From assembly GCA_947462335.1 (NCBI GenBank), contig OX381709.1:68874609-68938608 (forward strand): a stretch of DNA of 64,000 nt, written 5' to 3'. Every line of letters starts with the position of its first letter. The first letter of the stretch is position 1. Source of the DNA: Harmothoe impar (lineage: Eukaryota; Annelida; Polychaeta; Phyllodocida; Polynoidae). A model generated the notes under the pieces. The model saw nothing but the letters and a program-made list of their open reading frames with translations, had not been told where the DNA came from and searched no databases. Below, in pieces: positions 46,321 to 58,019 of the stretch. The translations under genes and the position numbers were made by a program.

Positions 46321-46618
46321 GTGGACCACTAAATTCGAGATGGTGACATACCTGTTTCTTAGAATCGACATTCGACATGAGGCCTAGTGACATTTGACAT
46401 GAAGCTTGAAAAACATAGTGACAGGTGACATGAGCAATTCTTAAAATCGACATGAGATATGAGCATAATTAAGCCACATCGACATGTGCCATGGCTATTT
46501 TTTTTTTTTTGAAGACAACCGCCATAGCCTCCTCATCCAGACCTCCACTAGTAGTGCTCTATAAGCTCAAGCTTTGCCTTAAGAGAGCTGTGGCTGTGAA
46601 CCCTCTCCTCCCTCCGTA

Positions 46619-47004
46619 CACACAGGTAAATATCAGAGTCAGCCAATGTCGCCAATACCACTCTCATACAAGGGTCAGGCGCTGCTGGACTATAATAGAT
46701 GGGTCAAGGACCGTTCTGCTGAGGGTCAGGCTAGGCCGGACATTCAATAACAGGCTGGACTTTGGCAAATTTGCTTGAAAGTCTGGCCAGCAAGAGTCCA
46801 GCATTGACAGACTGTGGCATAAGGATCCAGCATGGCCAGACTTTCAAGCAAGTTTGCCAAAGTCCAGCCTGTTATTGAATGTCCGGCCTAGCCTGACCCT
46901 CAGTAGAATGGCCCTTGACCCATCTATTATAGTCCAGCAGTGCCTGACCCTTGTCTGAGAGCGGTTTAGGCGACAATGGGTGACTCTGATATTTGCCTCT
47001 GTGT
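46619..47004. repeat. Imperfect palindrome with 170-bp arms
   Basis: Positions 46619-46788 are the inverted complement of 46834-47004, separated by about 45 bp. Near-mirror ORFs on both strands (46491-46778 and 46844-47113) come from this symmetry. The arms differ by about 10 percent, so it is not a fresh event. Could be a small foldback element inside the Polinton-like element. Confidence 0.8.
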
Positions 47005-47251
47005 AAGATGAGAAAAGGGGGGCTGTCGCTGACCAAATGGCTCTAAAACAGGGGACTGTTGAAGGACTATATGGTAAAAAGCTGCTGTTACAGTCAAGAT
47101 ACTCATATTTCAAGCCCAGAAAACTGTAATTAGCTTTCCAAGTTGTTTATTTAACAATATCTTGGCCTAGCAAGAAGCTGTCAGATGACATCTAAGAAAA
47201 ATGTGGGCTGTTAATTGATCAATAGAGCTACATTGTTACAGAGTCCTATTC

Positions 47252-48053
47252 CTCTTTTGAGGTGGGACCAAATTTGAAAAAAAGAATAAACTCAAAAAAA
47301 AAAAAGCCTTAAGATTGAAAGAGTTGTAGATGACAATTTTAATGAGGAAGTCGTATTCATTAGTTTACAAATAGCCAGTGTAAGTACGCCTATGTATAGG
47401 AGAGAGACCTTGCTTATTTCTTATAGGGTTGTAAGATAGTCACATCATGATGCACATCATCATAAACGCATCATGATACATTTCAATCTTCATTGTAAGT
47501 AGACGAACCAGTAGACTCGCCTCTCTGCCCTCTAAAAGAGAGGGCAGAGAGCGAGTCTTACTCTTAAAAACCCCTCCTCCCCCCCTCCCCCCCTCCCCCC
47601 CTCCCCCCCTATGCATCTTAAAGAGTGCCCCCCAGAGTGCCCCTCCCCCCCCTAAAAAAAAGAGCCACATTTTTAAAATATTTTTTAGCAAGCTTTCAGC
47701 TTGCTTTTTCTTTTTAAAATTTATTTATCTATAAAAATCTCAAGTGACTTATTTGAAATTCGCGCCAACATAGTAGTCACGTGACCCCCTTAAGTAAGTC
47801 ACTTCCAGTCACGTGACCTATTTGAATTTCCCGCCAACATGGTGGTCACGTGACCCTCTTAAGTAGGTCACTTCCGGTCACGTGACCTATTTGAATTTCC
47901 CGCCCAAAGGTCACGTGACCGGAAGTAGGTCACTTCCGGTCACGTGACCTATTTGAATTTCCCGCCAAAAGGGAGGCCTCTGATTGGCTGCATATCGATT
48001 GAGTAATAAACAGTACTTAAGCATAGTCCCGTTCCGATACATACTATACTACT
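47252..48053 (-). repeat. Right TIR of the Polinton-like element
   Basis: About 800 bp, inverted complement of 38470-39309. It keeps six TCACGTGA palindromes, the ETS-type words and the GGCGGGAAA-TTCAAA modules (read here as TTTGAATTTCCCGCC). Confidence 0.9.
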
Positions 48054-48059
48054 ACCAGG

Positions 48060-49153
48060 TCGTACCCAGACAGTGGACTTAGCAGTGGATATATGTCAAC
48101 CTGATTTTTGGACATATTCCTAAAATTTCAAGTTTTAAGCCACTGAGGTTCTCTAGGTCCTCAGCCGTCATTTACATAAACGTTTTCAAACATTTTTGAT
48201 ATCAGCAGACAAGTGCAGACAACAGATAAGTTGTTTGGCACATAAAACCATGTGTTTTGTCTTGTGTTGTCGGCTTAAAACGTGCCATGTATACCGACCT
48301 TTAGAGAGCCTACATTATTTAACACCAGGTGGCCGGGGGTTGGCTTTCTGCTCTCTCTCCCCACACCGAGGATAGTAGCACTCCTCTTTGATTAGGGAGT
48401 GGTCATTTTTTAACAACAGGGGAAGAATTCCATTACAAAAAGCAATGAATCCATTTTATGAGCTTTGTGACAGAGGATTTATGATTTTTATGAACTGATG
48501 AAGGGAAAATCATTCGTTTAAATACTTCATACATTAAACATCTACTAAAACATCTACAAGTCCTTGAAATCCATCATTTATATTTTGCTGTCGTTGTAAA
48601 ACACAATAAATCTCGGAATAACTTTTTTCGTGGCTTTATTTCACCCAAAGCCCTGTGTTTCTCTTGGATATTTCCGTTTCGGAATATCCTTTAATTAGAC
48701 TTAACACATGGTGGAGGGCTAAGACAAAGGACTTCACACCATGGTTATTTTCACATACCCGAAGGTTAAGTCAGATACCCCCCTCGTAACTGAGTTATGT
48801 AATAATAACGGCCTATGAGGCCACCAGTCAATTTGCCGCGGTTATTTTGAAATACACTCAGTTACTCGTAGGGTATCTACTACATAACCTATGGCTCTGT
48901 GATGTTTGTTTGCCGTTTGGCTTATATACCCAAACTCTTTATATGAAGCACATTCATCGAAAACCCTTTCCCCTCACCTCTCTAGAATGGTTTAAATACT
49001 CAAGCTTCAGTGAACTCTGCCACCTATCTCTGCTGCTGGTGCCAATGGTGTTACGTTGGCCAATGGTGAAAGGTCATCGTTTAAGGACCGGAAGTGGCGG
49101 ATACACGTGCAGACAGCGGAAGTAGGGGATGGAGGTTTTGTTGTAAACAGCCG
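48060..49153. other. No gene seen
   Basis: Unique-looking sequence after the Polinton-like element. A 92-codon ORF at 48847-49125 lacks any recognisable feature and is not called. Confidence 0.45.
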
Positions 49154-49760
49154 AGACTCCCTTCAAGCTGCGGCCCTGACTTAGTGCCTGACATTTAGAC
49201 TGCCTCCAAGCTGCGGCCCTGACTTAGTGCCTGACATTTAGACTGCCTCCAAGCTGCGGCCCTGACTTAGTGACTGACACCTAGACTGCCTCCAAGCTGC
49301 GGCCCTGACTTTAATAGTGATTTACGCCTAGACTTCCTCCAATCTGCGGCCCTGAAGTAGTGACTGGCACCTAGACTGCCTCCAAGCTGCGGCCCGGACT
49401 TAGTGCCTGACACCTAGACTCGCTACAAGCTGCGGCCCTGACTTAGTGCCTGACACCTAGACTCGCTACAAGCTGTGGGACTGACTTAGTGCCTGACACC
49501 TAGACTCTCTACAAGCTGCGGCCCTGACTTAGTGACTGACACCTAGACTCTCTACAAGCTGCGGCCCTGACTTAGTGACTGACATTTAGACTCTCTACAA
49601 GCTGCGGCCCTGACTTAGTGACTGACACCTAGACTCTCTACAAGCTGCGGCCCTGACTTAGTAACTGACACCTAGACTCTCTACAAGCTGCGGCCCTGAC
49701 TTAGTGCCTGACACCTAGACTCTCTACAAGCTGTGGGACTGACTTAGTGCCTGACACCTA
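49154..49760. repeat. 43-bp minisatellite, about 14 units
   Basis: Units follow CCAAGCTGCGGCCCTGACTT, then AGTG(C/A)CTGACA(C/T)(C/T)TAGACT. Higher-order variants are visible: CTGCCTCC starts early units and CTCTCTAC later ones; two units carry GCTGTGGGACTG. A MITE interrupts the last unit at a TA. Confidence 0.95.
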
Positions 49761-49868
49761 CCCAGTGAGCACAGAATATTGACTCAACGTTGACAGATGG
49801 TTGTCAATGTTGATTCAATGTTGGTTTAATGTTGATTTAAGGTTGAACTGAAAATTGTGCCCACTGGG
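49761..49868. mobile_element. 108-bp MITE with CCCAGTG ends, TA duplication
   Basis: Begins CCCAGTGAGCACA and ends TGTGCCCACTGGG. It is flanked by TA on both sides and sits inside the minisatellite word CACC-TA-GACTCC, so the target is unambiguous. The interior repeats TTGA(C/T)TCAA(C/T)GTTG-type words. Confidence 0.9.
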
Positions 49869-49870
49869 TA

Positions 49871-50685
49871 GACTCCCTACCTGGCCTTAAGGGATAAGTC
49901 TACCATTGGTGATGAAAACACATCAATATTACTATTTACTTTGATTGTAAATTAACAAAGAAGGGGACTTGTCTTGTATCGCATTGTATGGTTGTCAGGA
50001 TTGTATGGATTTAAATTTGTTTAATAGTTCATTGGCGTTGGGATAGATGCGGATTTAACTGAAAAACGGAGCCAAAGATTGAGTAGTAATGAGGACATGA
50101 TTGATTTGGTTTACAAACACTGGCGTACAGACAACTTTTCTAAATTTGACATGGGACATGGGGACCCCCCCCCCCCCAATCAAGGGCCCTTTAAAGGGGC
50201 GTCACATAAGGTGAATAACATACATCTAGATTTCCATACATCCTAGCATGACACTCCAAGTTCTAAATTGGAGGGGCAAATGACAAAATACAACTTTAGC
50301 ACACTGGAGAACATATGTATGTAACTATATGCTAAATGTTTTCTGCTGTTATAATTATGTTTATATATAGGAGTCTTCCCAATCCAACACACAGTTAGCA
50401 AACAAATATCCACCTCCACCCACCTTATTTTCTAATCTGTTGCAGATGTATCAAATACATCTTGATGTGGTTATATCTATTTAGGGAGTCCCATTAACTG
50501 TGAACCGAATGCCCCAGACAATATTTGACGAGTGGACTTGATAGAGAGAACATATTCTAATTCAATGTATAATTTCTTTTTTATAGCTTTATGAGGGAAT
50601 GCTACAGAGCCATTAAAAGTTTGAAAGGTCCTGGTAATTTTATAACCCCAAGTGCTCCATATATAACCTGTGAGGGCAGTGGCAC
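49871..50685. other. No gene seen
   Basis: AT-rich; a C homopolymer near 50166-50178. It may be intron or 3' flank of the candidate gene at 50686-54119. Confidence 0.4.
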
Positions 50686-53600
50686 CTGCTTAGAGGTATA
50701 GTGACCACTGCAGGGTGGTGAGTAAGGGCCCTGCGTGCAGCTACTACCACTGGAAGAAGAAAATAAATTAGATTTAATTTCCAATAGCTCAACATGTATA
50801 TCAAGTAGGCTCTTGATCATTCCACCATCCTAAAATATAATTCAGTGCCTTCCAGTGGTTATACTTTTGGTGGTTGCACTGCAATGAATTCTGTTCATGA
50901 TCATCACTGGGCCTATATTGACTGAGTGGGACTCCCTAATCTATTGATGTACAATTCTAATTCCCACTTTTGATTCAATATATAGTGTCTCTATTGTATA
51001 TACTAGGAGAATAAAATGTGGCAAAGCTGGCGTACCTGATAACACTAAAATCAGACCATCCACCACAATGTGGTACAGACCTGATGGAGTATAGGATATC
51101 CTTCATTATATCTGGGTGTAATGAGGCAGAATGAAGGCCCTGACTGTCAGGAGGCTGCCTACCATCATACATGTGTGATAAGCCATATAAGGACTGCATA
51201 CCGTGTTAGTTACACTCTATGCCCTTGTCACCATGACACATGAGTGTCGCCCTTGCGAGTCTATGCACTAGTGATGAATTCAAACATCATGATGACCATG
51301 TATACAGGGTTGATACACTCCTGAAGAGTTGGCATGATGCATACATGCAGCGTTGAGAGTCGGAGCGCCTGGTCTTTACAGCATTCTGTGGCCCTTAAAG
51401 GGTAAGACTATTCGGGCATGATCGTATTCTACTCATGAAGCATGCTTACCATGATTTGCGAGGCAGGGACGTGTCTGTATTGCCAGCTCACGGCTTATGG
51501 TGGATGGGGGAGTGGGGAAGGGGGTGATTAACGCGGCACAATCAGCGAGGTTCTGCCATTCACACTTCTAGTACTGTTCTACTCTACATGGTCAAGTGTG
51601 AATGGTGATTGTGGGGCTTTAAAGCGGCATGCTTATTAAAGGTTTCGTGTATTTTTCTTTATAGTACAGTTCTAGTCATATAACATATGGCATTTTATTG
51701 GTTATGCTGGTGCTTTAAAACACTTAAATAAAAATATGATAAACCTCAACACGTGCTGTTATTGGAGACGTTGCTCTGTTTCACTGTTAGTACAGTCTCA
51801 CGGACCAGGCGGCGATTTCCCATACTATATACGGGCAGATTATAATATCTTTAAGGTCATGGTTATGATATAATAATTCCCACCTTCAATTGTGGTGAAT
51901 ATGTAAATGGAGATAATTTACCAGTACTGTTTTTTTAAAACTTTAGGACCCTTATATCACCTCATAAACTTCAGAACGATTTATTCTTTAGAATATTGTA
52001 CATATGTAAAAGTATATTTTATTGCGTCTGGAATGCCCAAGCAGCCATCAGTACACCAGAATGCAGACCTGCTGTGTGCACTCTGCAAGTCTAAGGCTAT
52101 GATGATCAGGGATTGCATTCAATAAGAAACTGCTGCTAACAATAGTGTCCTGACAATTGTTCAAATCATGGTCAATTTGGAGTAGTTGGCCTTGTTGTCC
52201 AATGTGTCTGGAAAAAGGACATCACAGAACTTATTTGAAAAATTCAATGGGATTCGTTAAGAATTACAATACTGCACTCAAGGACGTGTTTGGAAACGTG
52301 AACAAATTTAGTTTTTCACTAGGAGAGATGTCTTTGTTTTCCATGGCTCAGATATTTACCTGACTTTGACAGCACCATCATAATCACCAGTTGCTCAACA
52401 GATTTGTCAGAAGTTACTTGCAGGAACTGGCTTGATGCATGCTGCATAGAGATGATGTGGAGTACTAAACCACTATCCCTATGGGTTAATAGTGGTATCA
52501 AAAGCAAAGCATTCAAGCCAGGGGATTCAAAGGTCTTTATAGTATCTATATAAAGGTTTTCGTTGTGTCTCAAAGTGACATCCATCTTGGTATTGCATAG
52601 AGTAACTCATGAATATAGGAGTGAGAAGGAACCCTTTGTTAGCCGAAGCTTTAGAGGCTCGGTCAGTGCAAATCACCAATTTCGTCCATTCAACAGGATT
52701 GCTACTATCTTCAGGTCGGTTCATGAATAATGCCATGCATGATCTGGGTCCAGGGTGCCTCCTGTCTGTGTAGCTGCAAAGTTCATTTCCTTGCCAGCAG
52801 GGAAGTACCATCAGCAGGTTACTCCGGGCATGAAATGAGCCGCCTGTAGTGTGGACAATCAAGGTCATCACACCTAGCTCTGCTTCCCGCTCTCCTATCT
52901 TCCCACCTAAATAGGTTAATTGTACACTATCAGCTTTTCTAGTACCACATAGTATTAAGTGAAGCACAGAGCATGCATCAAGCGTGGATAAATGAATACA
53001 CATTACTTTAAAACCTCGTGTATAAGCTTAACTCATGTATGCCGCCCCCTAACTTAAAGGAATCATAAAGCCTGAATGGGGGGGGGGGGGGCTGGAAATT
53101 CTCATTTTAGTACTGTACTATAGGAGCAAAAACTGGGCCAATCCTATAAGCTACACCGATCATCTGACTCGCGTACTAGATGTGGCTAATGCACATATGA
53201 AAGCAAGGGTATTTGAAACATATAAACACATGAGTGCATTTATAATATTAAAACTGTTTATGTGGAAGGCTGCCAGAGAGAAGCTATTATACAACTTCAT
53301 GTTGCATGACACATTTTTACACGTAGAAATAGTGTCTTTTTATTCATGATTCCACCCATTTTTTAGTTATCATCTTACTTTCCAGAATAACTTGGCTAAT
53401 GAATCGAGAACTATACAGAAGTGTTTAGGATAGGTGGCTACACTTGAGATGGTATACGTCTGGGAAATCTATGTGGTGGGCGTCCCTGGCAATATCAATT
53501 TACAATATCATTTAATTTCTACATCTGTACATATGGAAATTGACAATGGATGTTCCTGAAAGTAATATGAAGCAATATAACAAATAATCCGCTAAAGTGT

Positions 53601-54119
53601 CATATCGTATTGCAGAAGTAAAGAAGCTGCCTGAATGATCTTGCTGCACGGGACATAAAGGTATAGCCACATACCCCGGATGGCTTGTTCTCAAACCGCA
53701 TAGCTTTTGAAACATTGTATCTGTAATGAAGGCTTATCTTTAGCATTGTAAGCAGGATAGGAGGCTTTAGTTTGCCATATTCTTTGTTTTCATAAGACAT
53801 GGATACAGCTCTTGCGAGTAACTAGCTATAACATATATGCAATATGCTGGTGTAACTCGCCGGTACTGTGTTGGTGAATCATGACAACAAACAGCTGAAA
53901 AATGTTGCTTCAAGGTTAGTCGCTACATATTGAATATGAACCCACTGTACAGGTCTCTGCGTATATAGCTTAAATGCTTCAGAACGGCCTCATCGTGTAT
54001 CCTAATACCTACAATCATTGATATTGGTATGGATAACTGAGGATCACCAAGTGAAGAGGGACGGACCTCTGTGCTGGGTTTTGAGTACCAGTTTTGGATT
54101 TCAAGCAAATTTGAGTATT
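50686..54119 (-). CDS. Candidate four-exon host gene fragment, unknown protein
   Basis: Four minus-strand segments join in consistent phase. 54119-53951 (169 nt) follows a T-rich tract and CTGTAG, with donor GTACAG. 53720-53675 (46 nt) follows CATTACAG, with donor GTATGT. 51193-51036 (158 nt) follows a branch-like CTAAC and ATGCAG, with donor GTACGC. 50749-50686 (64 nt) follows TTTTCTTCTTCCAG, with donor GTGCCA. Phases across the three junctions are 2+1, 0+0 and 2+1, and the joined frame is open throughout (about 145 residues). Short words from it: DEAVLKHLSYIRRD, AMRFENKPSG, LYGLSHMYDGR. I do not recognise the family. Start, stop and further exons are not identified. The donor of the first exon is weak. 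Agreement of four boundaries is the evidence; it could still be chance. Confidence 0.4.
53013..53190. repeat. Dispersed repeat, copy 1
   Basis: Resembles 62195-62490 (AAAACCT.GTGTATAAGC.TAACT, later CCTATAAGC..CAC and ATCTGACTC.C.TACTAG). A G homopolymer lies near 53079-53091. It falls in an intron of the candidate gene. Confidence 0.55.
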
Positions 54120-54680
54120 CTACAGCACGTAAAATAAACAAATTACAAATACTAAAACACTGACCATATTGCTTTAAAGATCCAAATTGAGGTATTCCAA
54201 AGTTATTTAATCAGACCAATAGGCCTCTTCATGTAAGGAGGGTATCGTACCTTCGTATATCATACTGATATATCATGATATCAGAGGGTATTATTAGTTA
54301 CTGATGTATAATATAATATAGTAACTATTAGTGAGAAAATAACCTTAGGGTATGTCAAGAATGGGATTTCTTGTCATGTTGGTGAAGCAACAAGTTGACG
54401 GGGACAGCCTCTATAGCAAATATATAATTGGTTCCCAGCTAACAAAAAAACGTTTTCCTAACGGTTGGAAAACGTTTGCAGGAGGTTTGCAAACGTTTTA
54501 GAAAACGTTTAGAAAACGTTTAGAAAACGTTAAAACGTTGACACAAAAAAACGTTTGCAAACAAACGTTTTATAAACGTTTGCAATAGGTTTGGAAAAAA
54601 CGTTTGCAAAAGGTTTGCAAAAGGTTTGCAAAAGGTTTGTTTGCAAACTTTTGCAGACGACTTTGGATGACCATCTAAAA

Positions 54681-54751
54681 GCCAGGCTGAGACCCGAACC
54701 CATGAACTATTGATTGGGAGTCCCAGGCTCTCCTAGATGAGCTAATGAGGC
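54681..54751 (-). repeat. tRNA-Lys-like segment (SINE or tRNA relic)
   Basis: The minus strand has an A-box (TAGCTCATCTAGGAGAGC), a CTGGGACTCCCAATC anticodon-arm region and a B-box (GGTTCGGGTCT), closest to tRNA-Lys with a changed anticodon (CCC instead of CTT). The acceptor stem does not pair, so it is not a functional tRNA gene. Confidence 0.6.
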
Positions 54752-55016
54752 TGATGGTGAGTGGACCATAAAAACCTGAAGGGATTCCTACTAGGGAGAG
54801 ATTCAAACCCTTATGTGGGGAGTTTTGTAAACAGGGACGTTTAGCAAACCCGACGTAGATCATTTATTAAAGTATTGAAGTACTGAAAAGTTTATTGAAC
54901 ATTAACACCTCAATGAGGAGTTTTTCAATGTACAAATCATGAGGCGATATAGAGCCGATCAGTCATAAATATCATTGTAACATAGCAATTTTCAAATAAT
55001 TCGTTCACGCAGCTTC

Positions 55017-55460
55017 TCATGAACAATACCTCAAACCAGAGAAATGAGATGACAATACAATTAAGTATTTAGTAGAAATGGGGATGAAGCAGGGGGAGGG
55101 GCAAGTAAAACAATGGTATTCATGACATGTGTTCAAGCCGGCTAATATCAATAGCTCAAGGGGTTTTATCATTCCATTTTCTCTGACTTTCTGTTTAAAC
55201 TCTTCTTTATCGACCAGTTTTTGTGTCTTGGGATCCAATTGATTCCATAGGCACACTGGCCTATAGTAAGGACCTTTCTGGTAAAAGGCAGTTTTTGCGA
55301 CTCTTTCTGTGAACTTGAGCTTCCGGTCCCCTCTGGTTCTTGCACGTGGGTTGGTTGTGATATGACCTCTTCTGGACAGCCTCCACATGTGGGGTGCTAG
55401 CTGGCACTTCCTTCTAAATTCGAGTAGAGGGACTTTGTTCTTCTTGAACCCAGACGTATC
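55017..55460 (-). pseudogene. C-terminal fragment of a non-LTR (LINE) reverse transcriptase ORF
   Basis: The frame is open from 55460 to 55017, with first Met at 55388. It contains RVAKTAFYQKGPYYRPVCLW followed by NQLDP, matching the conserved tail of LINE ORF2 proteins (an arginine-rich stretch, aromatic residues, then WN.L.P). No RT catalytic domain or endonuclease is present upstream, where a TAG closes the frame at 55463-55461. It is probably a truncated LINE insertion carried within the 2-kb element; domestication is possible but unsupported. Confidence 0.5.
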
Positions 55461-56110
55461 CTATCCTTTCAGCACTGCTACATCTGCGTTTAATGAGCGT
55501 TTACGTGGTTGCTAAAGGTCCCTTATGTCATCCTCACCTCATCTATGTCACCCTCACCTCAGGCATAGTTACTTTATGTGCCTGATTCTACCAACAACTT
55601 TGTTAGCTCTACGAGGAGTGTCTGGAACTCCCAATGTAAATGTCCGGAGTTCAGTTCCCAGTGTGGCTTCTAATGGTTACCAAAAGTCCTTTGCAAACGT
55701 TTATGAGCAAACATTTTATAAACCTTTTGAAAATGTTCATAAAGGTTTGCTAAAGGTCCCTATAGACGAAGTGATGGTGTAGTGACGATGTCCATGCAGT
55801 CCATCCATCTAGACAGCCAAAAGCTATCGACCCAACAGGCATTTGTAGAGGTTTACCTACCTTGTCACACATCATAGTCATATTAAGAACATTTGGCAAG
55901 CATATCAAAGCTCATAAAACGTAGATTTAACGCAGGGCTTTACCATTGCAACTTATGCAAGTGTAAGTGCCTTCGTCCACGTTTTATCAGCTAGGTTGGG
56001 TTTTCTAAAGGTCCCTATCGGTCATAACATAGAGGGTGTGTGACTTGTTGCATATGATACTATAATGCATTATGTGAAAGCTCCCTTCCATCAACCACTA
56101 CTGATATATC

Positions 56111-56190
56111 GGCTTGGTGGCCACATGGGTTAGGTTCCCGCCTTCAGATCCCAGCCTATGACTTGTACAGGTTCGAATCCTGCAGTAAGT
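56111..56190 (+). repeat. tRNA-Leu-like segment (SINE head or tRNA relic)
   Basis: A-box-like TGGCCACATGGGTTAGG, an anticodon-arm region CCGCCTTCAGATCCCAGCC compatible with a CAG anticodon, a long variable region, and B-box GGTTCGAATCC at 56170-56180. Acceptor pairing is poor, so a SINE or relic is more likely than a tRNA gene. Confidence 0.55.
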
Positions 56191-56498
56191 TTTGTAAATA
56201 GGTGCTTTATTTAATTTCTTCAAAAAAAAAGTTGTCTAAATCTAATGTAAATCTGATAAGTCAATAACGTAGTATTGTAGTAAGAGACATACTCACAATA
56301 TGTGTGTGTTCACTGTGATGACCTTTAAATAACATTGTAGATACCAACAAACCCTTCAAAGCGTTGGAGAATGTTTGTACGAAAATGTTTGTTTCCAAAC
56401 GTTTTAAAAACGTTTCAAAACGTTTGGAAGCAAACGTTTTTTTACAAACCATATGCAAACGTTTTAAAACGTTCTGAAAACGTTTTTTGTTAGCTGGG

Positions 56499-57266
56499 TT
56501 GCTCCTAGTAACAGGAGTCTGTCACCGTATATTATCCTTACATTACATTGCATGAGCTGCCAAAAGCCAGTAGTAATTGCGCAGCTATCATCATTTGTAT
56601 TTCTTCAACTAGGCAGTACTGTCTTAGTCTGCCGGGTTTTGCAAAACATACATGGTATGTGTATGATTTAAGCGTGTCAAGCAGTTATGTTCTACCATCT
56701 TGCTCTTCATCCAGAATGTTCATAATTTGCATTGACATCAGAAGTAATTGAGTATCTGTACTTCATTGTTACCCAGCCTTTCCTATCAAAGACCACCAAT
56801 TAAGTATCTTTATCACATAGATATTTTGGGTAATATGCTATTGCATAATTGTTTTGTTCAGATATAGTACAAGGTGCAGGATATTTCTGGTCGGTAAGGA
56901 CATAAAGCTGTAATGGGGTCAAATGTCAGCAAGATATTGCATCTATATCTATCGATCTTTGGAAATCCTCTGCCATGGTGAAGATCAAACAATAATTAGA
57001 TTGTTTTCTCCTCAGCAGTTGGGATGAGGCATTAGCTTTTTATTGAAAGGGCGTATGTCATGTGGGCCAACATCACAGTGCCTATCCTGTGGTGACAATA
57101 AACTTGATCATCAATGTAATCATAGAGACTTTGTTGCAGGTGCACTAAGGTCACATGAACAACAATGATGACCACAACAACAACAGTAGCAGCAACAAAA
57201 ATATTTAATTGTATTTTTATCGCCAGGTGGGTAGAATCATTGGCTATTTTTGGAGGGACATCTGCC
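56499..57266. other. No gene seen
   Basis: No convincing coding segment. On the minus strand a short phrase follows an AG near 57266-57250, but no donor follows, so I do not call an exon. Confidence 0.4.
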
Positions 57267-57685
57267 AAGCAGGCAAGCATCACAAGTGATCACGGTGAGT
57301 ATAGTGACTGTTATGGCAAAAAGGTAATCACAGACTATAAATAGTTGGAGGGAACAACAACAACAACAACAACAACAACTATACAATCAATATCAGCAGC
57401 CATAAGGCAAAGGATTATTGATGCACCTTTTAGGCACTGGTTGACCCTTCTGCCCAGACGCCCATCTGTGAGGGATGTGTCCCTGCACGGCATCTGAAGG
57501 TCACATGGGTAGTTGAGCCCAGGTGGTAATTGGCAGAATGATGGACATGGTGTGGCCCTTCCCCAGACCAGATAGACAACTTATGAATACAGCATAGTTA
57601 TTGGTTATATTAGGCCAAATAGAAAATGTGGCTCTGCACCACACTTGGCGCATCTGTGATCATTATTCTAAAGCAAATAAAGACA

Positions 57686-58019
57686 TGGCTGTGTCTCACA
57701 ACCTTAGGTCAATGTTTTCGTCTCTGACCGGGTGCCAGCGCTGACCGGGTGCCAGCTCTGACTGGGTGCCAGCTCTGACCGGCCTAAGTAAAAACAGGTT
57801 ATTTAGGGCAGATGATGATAAAAATGGGCAACTAATTACTAGTTTAAAGAGTTATAACATCCATTAACCTATTCAGCCAAATTCTATCATAATCTGCCCT
57901 AAATGACCCGTTTTTATTCAGGCTGGTCAGAGCTGGCGCCTGGTCAGAGCTGGCACCCGGTCAGAGCTAGCACCCGGTCAGAGACGAAAACATTGGCCCA
58001 AGGTCGTGAGACACAGCCA
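57686..58019. mobile_element. Foldback MITE, duplicated copy 1
   Basis: 334 bp, TGGCTGTGTCTCAC...GTGAGACACAGCCA, flanked by CA on both sides. Each arm holds three or four copies of a CTCTGACCGGGTGCCAG unit. The AT-rich core is noncoding. Confidence 0.85.

Larger units (their letters stand above)
38470..48053. mobile_element. Polinton/Maverick-like element, non-autonomous
   Basis: A 9,584-bp element. It begins AGTAGTATAGTATG and ends with the exact complement CATACTATACTACT, flanked by ACCAGG at 38464-38469 and 48054-48059. AG..CT termini, a 6-bp target duplication and TIRs of several hundred bp are the established hallmarks of Polintons. None of their usual genes (protein-primed DNA polymerase B, retroviral-type integrase, packaging ATPase, adenain-like protease, capsid proteins) is recognisable inside, and at 9.6 kb it is shorter than the usual 15-20 kb. 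It would have to be mobilised in trans. The interior holds duplications, microsatellites and one unknown ORF. Confidence 0.8.
54434..56498. mobile_element. 2-kb element with CCCAG ends and AACGTTT-rich subterminal arrays
   Basis: Ends are CCCAGCTAACAAAAAA-CG and the complement CGTTTTTTGTTAGCTGGG, flanked by TT on both sides. Inside each end lie dense arrays of AAACGTTT and AAAGGTTTGC words (54450-54655 and 56370-56480). The interior carries a tRNA-Lys-like segment, a LINE-like coding fragment and a tRNA-Leu-like segment. No transposase is visible, so it is non-autonomous. The superfamily is not assigned; a 2-bp duplication is the main clue. Confidence 0.8.

Noticed and set aside
45833..46387. 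Poly-Ala, poly-Ser/Gln and poly-Leu/Cys ORFs
   Set aside because: All frames stay open because of the CAG-rich array.
46491..47113. Pair of similar ORFs of about 90 codons on opposite strands
   Set aside because: The similarity is explained by the palindrome arms; no independent coding evidence.
52527..53003. 158-codon minus ORF
   Set aside because: Plausible-looking composition, but no recognisable domain, no clear splice context, and it falls in an intron of the candidate gene. Kept as a lead only.
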